Positions 56,457 to 64,000 of a stretch of DNA of 64,000 nt are shown in pieces. The position numbers were made by a program, and so were the translations under genes. Under the pieces are notes generated by a model. It was not told where the DNA came from, did not search any database, and worked only from the letters and a program-made list of their open reading frames with translations. Origin of the DNA: Pyrus communis (lineage: Eukaryota; Streptophyta; Magnoliopsida; Rosales; Rosaceae). How positions within the stretch are numbered: position 1 is the first letter of the stretch; each line of letters starts with the position of its first letter. Location: the NCBI RefSeq assembly GCF_963583255.1, contig NC_084813.1, positions 11,394,001 through 11,458,000 of the forward strand, in the 5' to 3' direction.

Positions 56457-57856
56457 ATGCAGCCTCGTCGGGAACCACGTCGCTCTGCTGAGCCTAGTTT
56501 CCCAGATATTGCTCAGCTGGGGGAAGCTATTGCTACAGCTATTTAGTCGGCGATCCGCCCTCCCCAGAGGACTCCTCTGGAGACTATGTATAATTTGAAG
56601 TTGGATAAGTTCGAAGGTAGTGAGGGTCATGAGGGTGCAGAGCGATGGTTAGAGCATATTGAGAAGACTTTTCGTGTTTTGCACAGTCAGGGGAATCTCC
56701 CAGTTGAGAAGTGGGTTGAGACAACATCGTGGTTTCTGGGTAAAGAGTCTGCAGCCTGGTGGGAGCAGGAACTTCGTTGTTTGACTCCAGCTGAGAGGAC
56801 TGATTGGGATGTTTTCCAGGAGTTGTTGAGGAGAAGGTTTGTGCCTCCTGAGTACATTGATCGTAAGAAGCAGAAGTTCACTGAGCTGAAACAGGGGAAG
56901 ATGACGGCGAATGAGTACTATCGGAGGTTCATTGATTTGTCTCGCTATCATCCAGATGTTGCTGGTAATCCAGCGGAGATGCTTCGTCGTTTCCGCTTAG
57001 GTACTAAGAAGAAGTGGCGTTCGATGGCGACCACCACCCACTGTGATACCTACCAGGAGTTTTATGAGATTCTGTTAAGGATTGAGGATTCAGAGAACAT
57101 GCCGAGCGAAAGTGAGAAGGAAGAGAAAGATGGTAATCAGAAGAAAGAGGATAAGGGTAAAGGTCAGGCGTCTCTTGGACCTCGTAGGACACAAAACTTC
57201 AAGAGGGGTGGCTCTAGTTCTAGCTCTTATAGCGGTGGTTTCAGTGCCACTGGTCAGGGACGTGGAGGTAGGTTTGCTGGTGGTGCTAGAGGGCAGAGAC
57301 AGGGTGATGGTGGTAGAGGCAGGGCCCCAGTTTGCCGTAGGTGTAATAACCGGCATTTTGGTGAGTGTAGGCGTGGCAGCAGTGGTTGCTTTACTTGTGG
57401 GCAGATGGGACATCGGGCTGCAAATTGTCCCCAGAGTCAGCAGCAGAAGCCGCATCAGACTTTCTTGCCGCCACCTGCACCGATTCAGCAGATTCAGGGT
57501 TCGGGTAGTTATGGACAGGCAAGTCGAGGTGGTGCCTACCACTATCAGGGTGATGCTGTTCCTTATGCCCCGGGACAGTATCAGTATCCCCAGGACCCGT
57601 ATTCCCAGGGTGGTTATCCTCCGTATTCTGGCGGCTATATGCCGTATCCTCCAGCTTCAGCAGACGGTTCTCAGTGGTTTCAGGGAGGACAGTTCCAGCA
57701 GGGGGAGATTGCTACGAGTAGTGCGGGGTCTTCGAGGCAGTCTGGTCAGCCCAGTCAAGGGCGTGGTACTCAGAGTCGTGGTGGCCAGACGAGCAGAGGT
57801 AGAGGTGGACGACAGCAAACCCAGGGGCGTATTCATAATATTTCTCTGCAGGATGC
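56457..57856 (+). pseudogene. Tekay-like Gag, stopped early and cut by element D
   Basis: The ATG at 56457 opens MQPRREPRRSAEPSF and meets TAG at 56544-56546 (codon 30, apparent CAG to TAG). The frame then reads on to 57856. It contains the retrotransposon Gag domain (KFEGSEGHEGAERWLEHIEK, WWEQELRCLTPAERTDWDVF, FVPPEYIDRKKQKF), a basic, glycine-rich segment, and a CCHC knuckle CFTCGQMGHRAANC (about 57388-57428), then a Q/Y/P-rich tail. Element D's LTR begins at 57857, so protease and pol are not in the window. Without the stop this is a normal chromovirus Gag; the element here is dead on both counts. Confidence 0.88.
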
Positions 57857-60028
57857 TGATAGGAGCATATTTATGCGACTTAATTGGCTTGTTCTCGTGC
57901 ATTTATGTTGTATTTCCTTAGTTATTTTAGTCCTTTACGCTTCTTTTGTGTGTTTTCAGGTTCATATGATGGAGTTGGTGAAAAGATGCATTTTGGTGCC
58001 TTTTGGAGCAAAATTGGGCTTGGAATGATCATCACATTCTTGGAGCACAAGGATTGGACATAATTGAAGACTTGAAGTCGACAAGGATTCCTATCACGAG
58101 AAGGTTTCCAAATTGAAGGAGGTTTCCCACTCACATGAGGATTCCTAGTTGGATGAGGATTCCTAATCACACAAGGATTCCTACTTGAAGTAGGAAAGTT
58201 AAGCCCAGGGTTTCCTATCTTGGTTTGACATTTCCTAAATTCTAATTGTCCTTATGTTCCAAACACTTTGAAGACTTCATATGCATTCTAGGACACAAAA
58301 CAAAGGTCTCTTGCATTTTTCCTTCCCTTGCCATGCACCATGTCAACTTCCCCTTTCTCATCATCCCTTGCCGTGCAAGGGAACCTTGTTTCCTTTAGTT
58401 TTAGGACATTTAAACCTTTCCTATATCACATCCGCACCTCCCTTGACCTTTCCTCTTCCTTGCCGTGCAAGGGAGATGGTTCTTTCCTATTTCCTTGCAT
58501 TAAAACACATCCCTTTTGTGTTTTATGCCATTGCCGCAACTTTTAGTTAGTTTCCTTTAAATTTCTGATTTGATTTCCTATTTCTAGAAGCTTTTGACTT
58601 AATTTCTGTTTACCTAAATAACCTAGGGTTTTAACTCCTGAAATCCTATAAATAAGCATCCTTGTTGCAGCCACAAAGGGGATTCATTCACCATTCACGC
58701 CAGAAAATCATCTTATCCCTCTAACACATCCATACTTCACCATTCTCCATAATTTCTGCTCAAAACCAACCCTTGCCGTCCCTTACATCCATCCCAAACC
58801 TAAATCCATCATTCTACATCATCCATAACCCCCTAAACTCACCAGAACCTCTTGTGCCGTAGCAAAGGAGAGGAAGAAGATTGCTTGAAGATTCTAGCTA
58901 TTCAACATTGGATCGTTGGAGTATTTAGGTGTTCTCTTTCTTATATTTACAATGTATAAATCTGTTTTCCTTTGTTTTGTGAACATGAGGAACTAAGCCT
59001 TTTGGCTAGGGGGCTATTCAATACCATGATTATGCTTGCAAGATGAATTGATTACATCCAATTGTTATTTCATAAGTTGTGAATTCAATTTGCTTAACTG
59101 TTTGATTGATAACTCATTCTTGTGTGTTGATTAAGGTGGCCATTTAGTTTTTCATGCAGGGATTTGAAGCTAAAATATAAGGGAATTTCACCTAATAGTT
59201 ATAACCTTATATTTGCTAGTAGTGGAGGTCGTTTATCGACGATCGCGTTAAGTGAATTCTTGGCAAAAGTTTCATGCTTTTCATAGTAACAATTGCCCCG
59301 TCAATACTTATAGTTTTCATGAAACTTAATGATCTTTGATTGTACCTTTATTGTGCTTTTCACGTAAGGGACTTTTAGAGAATGTTTTGAGTTGTTGTAT
59401 GCGCATTCCCATCCAATTCAATAACTTAAGGAAAACTTGAAAGTTAAAAAAGTGCTGTTCACGGTTCACTTGGGGTATTGGATTTCATGATTTATTGAAA
59501 GAAGCAATTGGAAATCAATTTGAATGCAAGTGTGTCATGTGTGGAGAAGAACCCTCTAGTTAGCCCATCATTCATCAATTCACCTAATTTAGTCTAAAGA
59601 ATCTGTTTTCCTTGTCCTTATCTTAATTTACTTAATTTTCGTCAAAACCAATTCCCCCATTAATTTAAAGTGTTAGATTAGTTAGAAATCAATTTAGTTG
59701 ATGTTTTTAAGTGTTTTGAGTCAAGTGATAACTTAATTTCGTCCAGATTTGAGTATAGTGTTCAAAACTGCCCATAAAGTGTTTTTAAGGCAGTTTTGAG
59801 TGTTTGTTTGCTGTTTTGAGTCTTTTGGTTTGTTTTGGTGTTTTATAGTTTAGTTTTGCATTCTTTGAGTCTAGTTTAGTGTTTAAACTTTGTTTTTACG
59901 ATTTTGAGTCAGTTTAGAGTGTTTAGCAATCCCTCCTAATCCCCGGTTTAAGAACGATCCCTACTTACATATCTACTACAATTGTCAACAAGAGGGTTTA
60001 ATTTGTGTGTTAAATAATTTTCGCATCA
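57857..60028 (+). mobile_element. 5' LTR of element D
   Basis: Length 2172 bp, starting TGATAGGAGCATATTTATGCG after GATGC (57852-57856) and ending TTTCGCATCA. It includes TTCCTACTTGAAGTAGGAA at 58178-58196 preceded by several AAGGATTCCT-like words, and a TATA-like CTATAAATAAG near 58648. It inserted into Tekay gag. Confidence 0.92.
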
Positions 60029-60033
60029 AATTT

Positions 60034-60051
60034 TGGCGCCGTTGCCGGGGA
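60034..60051 (+). other. tRNA-Asp primer-binding site of D
   Basis: TGGCGCCGTTGCCGGGGA, an exact 18-base complement of the tRNA-Asp 3' end, five bases after the LTR. Confidence 0.92.
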
Positions 60052-60155
60052 TTAGCAACTTTGCTAATCCCTCGTTATTTCTTTTTATTTATTTTTCCTT
60101 TGTTTTCTATCTTAGTTACTGATTTGTTTGTTTCATTGTTTTTAGGTACTAGTTT

Positions 60156-62021
60156 ATGACTCGAAGTTCCCAACCTGTTCATAAGAATATTTTGGACTTT
60201 GACGACGATTTTGAGAGGACTTTGAGAAGAAAAAAGAACTAGCAAGAGTCTAACCCACCTAGCCCTGAACCTGACCTTGAAGAACAAGTTTTAGAAGAGG
60301 AAGAAAGGGGCACGACAGAGACTCTTGAGGAAGTACCCATCATGGCAGCCAACAATCGAACAATCAAGGAGCTTTCGGCTTCGGGAATGGACAATGCCGC
60401 ACCTTTATGTATTCAATATCCCGTGGCTGCTCAAGGCAAGACCGAGGAGTTTGAATTGAAGTCTAGCTTGTTGCACCACGTCCCAAAGTTCCATGGGCTG
60501 TCCATGGAAGACCCTAACAAGCACTTGAAGGAATTTGAAGTGGTTTGTTCAAGCATGACCCCTGTTAATGTCGATGGTAGCATCTTAAAGATGAAGGCTT
60601 TTCCATTCTCTCTAATGGACAAAGCTAAAGATTGGTTATATGAGCTAGCACCAGGGACAGTGACATCTCGGGAAAGTATGAAACGAGCGTTCTTGGAGAA
60701 ATTTTTCCCCATTTCAAGAATCATTCTCCTGAGGAAACAAATAAGTGGCATACAACAAAAGCAAGGTGAATCATTTCCTACTTATTATGAACGTTTTAAA
60801 TCACTTGTTGCTTCTTGTCCAAATCATTAAATGAAGGAAGAGTTGCTCCTTCAATATTTCTATGAAGGCCTTCTACCAATCGAACGTCAAATGCTAGATG
60901 CCTCGGCGGGAGGAGCTTTGGTAGATAAAACACCCATGGCAGCCAAGACACTCATTGCCACCCGTGCATTGAATGCACAACAATACGAAGGCATGGGACA
61001 AAGGGATAACCTACGGCCACAAGTTAATGAGGTAAGCTCTTCATCCGATATTCAATCTCAATTAGATAATCTTACTTCTATTGTGTCTCAGATGGCCGAA
61101 GGTATGAAGATCCAAGGACCAATGGTGTGTGGAGTATGTTCTATCCAAGGACATGTTTCTGACATGTGTCCTTAACTTATTGAGAATGGTGGATGGGAGA
61201 GTGCGAATGCAATTGGATTTCAAAGCCAAAATCAACCAAGGAACGATCCATATTCCAACACCTACAATCCCGGTTGGAGAGATCACCTAAACTTCAAGTG
61301 GAGGGAGCCACAACAACCCCAATCACAAGGAGGCTTTAGGCAACAACCCCCGGGCTTCTACAACAAGCCATACGCACCCACACAAGCACCTCCACAATCT
61401 GCCCAAACAAGTTCAGGTAACACTTTAGACAATGGTACACTTCTTAAATTACTAACTAACTTGTCTCAGGGGCAAGAGAATCAAGCCAAAGCAATGCAAA
61501 ATCAAGAAAAAAGGGTGGATCAATTGGAGAAACAAATTGGGCAGATTGCAGATTTTGTAGGGCAATTCCGAGACCAAGGCAAGCTCCCAAGCTCTACCAT
61601 TTCAAACCCAAAGGGAGGGTTCGAAACGGCCAAAGCAATCACCTTGAGAAGTGGAAAAGAAGTTGGCATTACATCCAAACCATCCAAAACAGGTCCTAAT
61701 GAAGAAGGGAAGCTACAACATGAGGAGGAGGATGCAAGCAAGCCTACGGCAAGGGTACAAACACCCTTGCCGCAACTACCTAGGCACTTAATGCATCCAA
61801 CTCATCCAATTCGGCCACCAAGGGTAAGTTGGGTTCAAATTCGATTAATTCTAACCCCATTCCACCCAATGTTCCTTTTCCTCACAGATTTTTGCAAACA
61901 AAGAAGGAGGAGCATGAGAAAGACATTCTTGAGACGTTTAGGAAGGTCCAAGTAAACATTCCTTTACTTGATGCCATTAAGCAAGTGCCCAGGTATGCAA
62001 AGTTTTTAAAAGAGTTATGCA
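60156..62021 (+). pseudogene. Element D gag and start of protease linker, cut by E
   Basis: Begins [15 protein letters not shown]. The first of three stops is TAG at about 60239, and others are TAA near 60828 (after SCPNH) and near 61173 (after VSDMCP). Otherwise the frame is nearly open: acidic segment, [11 protein letters not shown], core [17 protein letters not shown] and KAKDWLYELAPGTV, CCHC knuckle CGVCSIQGHVSDMC at about 61128-61169, linker [19 protein letters not shown], and [21 protein letters not shown] frameshift near 61840 changes the reading before the end. It stops in KELCM at 62021, where E's LTR inserts. Relatively young, since few changes have accumulated. Confidence 0.9.
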
Positions 62022-64000
62022 TGATAGGAGCATATTGATACGACTTAATTAGCTTGTTCTCGTGCATTTATGTTGTGTTTCCTTAGTTATTTTAGTGTTT
62101 AAAGTCACTTTTGTGTATTTTCAGATTATAAGGCTTTGGTGTGCAAGAAGATGCAAATTGGAGTCTTTTGGAGCAAAAGAGGAATGAATGAGTTGAAGAC
62201 TTGAAGAAACGATGAATTCCTACTCCAACGATGGATTCCTACTCCAACAAGGATTCCTACTTGAAGTAGGAAAGTTAACCCTAGGTTTCCCGTTTTGGTA
62301 ACCTTTCCTAATCTTAAGCGTTCGTATTTTCTAGCCACTTTGAAGGCCTTGTAGGCACTTTAGGACACAAAACAAAGGCCCTAGCCCCCTTAAACCCATT
62401 TGCCGTGGGTTTCCCTTTCTCACCTTCCCTTGCCGTGCAAGGGGGGGTAATTTTGTCCTAGGTTATGCAATTAAACACATGCTCCTCTCCTAAACTAAAC
62501 CCTAGCCGCACCTTGCAGCCACTTCCCTTTTAATTTCTGATTTAATTTCCTAATTCTAGCAGCCTTTAACTTAATTTTAGTTAATAAAAATAAGCTAGGG
62601 GTTTATTTTCTGAAATCCTATATATTCCACCACTTAGCCGCACCCTAGGTTAACTTTTGATTCATTCTTTTCATCCTTCAGCCACAAACACTCTCTGCCG
62701 CAGCCACCCTTCCATCTTCTCCCTTCAATCCGTAGCTTCTCCATCCATTACAGCCATCACCCTTCTCTGCCGCATCAATTCCCACCATTCCAGCCACCAT
62801 TCAACCCTCCATACACCTTCCACAACCCCTTGCCGCAACCCTTCACCACCCTAAATCTATTCCCAACCCAAAATAACATCCAAATCACCCCAAAAACATC
62901 TCTGTTGCAGTAAGGAGAAGAAGAAAGAGGAGCTTGAAACGTGCAGAAATTCAAAGTGGTTTCGTTGGCCGTTCTAGGTGTAATCAATCTTTTGTTCTCT
63001 CTGTCTAATTTCAATTTTGTTTCTCCATCTGTGAACATGAGAGGCTAAACCCCTAGTTAGCTAGGGGGTGATTCGAAACCATGTTTATGCTTGCAATATA
63101 AATTGATTACCTTTGGTTGGAATTTCATGAGTTGTGGATTCAATTTGTTTAACTGCTTGATTGATAACTTATTTGTGTATGTTTATTGAGAGTGCACGCT
63201 TAGTTTTCATGCATGAATATGATGCTAGAATATAAGTGAGTTTCACCTAATAGTTACAATCTTATATTCACAAGTAGTGGAGGTCGCTTATAAACGATCG
63301 CGTTAAATGAATTCTTGGCACTAGTTTCATGCTCATCATAGTAACGAATGCCTCGTCAACACTTATAGTTTTCATATTGCTTAATGATCTTTGATTGTAT
63401 CTTTATTGTGCTTTTCACGTAAAGGACTTTTGGAGAATGTTTTGAATTGTGTATGCGCTGTGCCATCCAATTCATTAACTTAAGGAGAACTTGAAGGTTA
63501 ATTTAAGCGAACCTAATTAACCCGGGGTGTTGAGTTTCATGATTCATCGAAAGGCCAACTGAAAATCATCTTGTATGCAAGTGTAACATGTGTGGAGAAG
63601 AACCTTCTAGCTAGCATTCCATCCATATTTTCATCAAATTCGTATTTACATTCTATTTTTAATTACAATCTGTGCTTTTTGTTTTAATTTCGTCAAAAAC
63701 TAAATCCCCCTTTACTTTAGTGTTCAATTTAGTTAGAAATTGTCTTAGTTTATGTTTCTAAGTGTTTTGATTCAAGTTATAACCCAAATTCGTCCAAATT
63801 AGGTTAGGTGTTCAAAACTGCCCAGATTGTGTTTTTAAGGCAGTTTTGAGTGTTTTGGTGCTGTTTTGAGTCTTTTGGTTTGTTTTAGTGTTTTATTGTT
63901 TAGTTTTGCATTCTTTGAGTCTAGTTTAGTGTTTTAACCTTTGTTTTACATTTTTGAGTCAGTTTTCAAGTGATTTAGCAATCCCTCATAATCCCCGGTC
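62022..64000 (+). mobile_element. LTR of element E, running off the window
   Basis: Starts TGATAGGAGCATATTGATACG after ATGCA (62017-62021) and is unbroken to the window edge, at CCCCGGTC about 75 bases before the expected end. It is the closest relative of LTR S, and its continuity is the reference showing that 31840-32938 and 3263-4363 are two halves of one LTR. Inverted repeat at 62254-62272; TATA-like CCTATATATTCC near 62618. Whether a full element or a solo LTR cannot be seen. Confidence 0.88.

Noticed and set aside
58281..58550. Two overlapping frames of 72 and 89 codons in the D LTR
   Set aside because: In different frames over the same CT-rich stretch, with no counterpart in other LTRs of the family; not a gene.

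Overview
This 64-kb window is plant nuclear DNA made almost entirely of nested LTR retrotransposons. I see no host gene, tRNA gene or CRISPR array. Most elements are Ty3/Gypsy elements of the Athila type. The evidence is a single gag-pol frame, a primer-binding site complementary to the 3' end of tRNA-Asp, a DLGAS-type protease motif, and long LTRs running TGATAGGAGCAT...CATCA. A Del/Tekay-like chromovirus (tRNA-Met primer site) and a solo LTR of the 5S-bearing TRIM family Cassandra are also present. The host is an angiosperm, most likely a dicot. A rosaceous genome such as apple or pear is a guess from general familiarity, not shown by the sequence.

Layout (my own labels). 1-3231: element T, broken pol plus 3' LTR remnant. 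3232-3262: sliver of the gag of element H. 3263-4363: half of solo LTR S. 4364-18828: full-length element copy 1 (minus strand). 18829-21003: 3' half of element P, with most of pol deleted. 21004-28708: element R (minus strand), carrying solo LTR U at 24152-26249. 28709-31839: 5' LTR and gag of H. 31840-32938: other half of LTR S. 32939-47153: full-length element copy 2 (plus strand). 47154-51708: gag and 5' LTR of P (minus strand). 51709-54228: pol end and 3' region of Q, containing the Cassandra solo LTR. 54229-57856: Tekay-like LTR and gag. 57857-62021: element D. 62022-64000: LTR of element E.

Copies 1 and 2 are young, inverted copies of one family. Each has an intact 1826-residue Gag-Pol, and the two proteins differ at four residues. 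Downstream of pol both carry an acquired block of about 2.1 kb. It holds an antisense gene for a small coiled-coil protein with an N-terminal LxLxL (EAR-like) motif, and has its own TATA-like box (weakened in copy 2) and AATAAA. The older relatives P and Q in this window lack the block.

The main structural result is that the 14.1-kb spacer between the two copies (18829-32938) is inverted relative to the ancestral order. Neither copy has matching target-site duplications where it stands. If the spacer is flipped back, three nested duplications match: AATTG for copy 1, CATCC for LTR S, and four of five bases for copy 2. The split hosts (H gag, LTR S, P gag/protease) also become colinear. Recombination between the inverted copies, or an assembler joining through them, would produce this pattern.

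Inferred ancestral nesting: R/Q (probably one element) received P, H, Cassandra and Tekay. P received copy 2. H received LTR S, which received copy 1. Tekay received D, which received E. T inserted into H.
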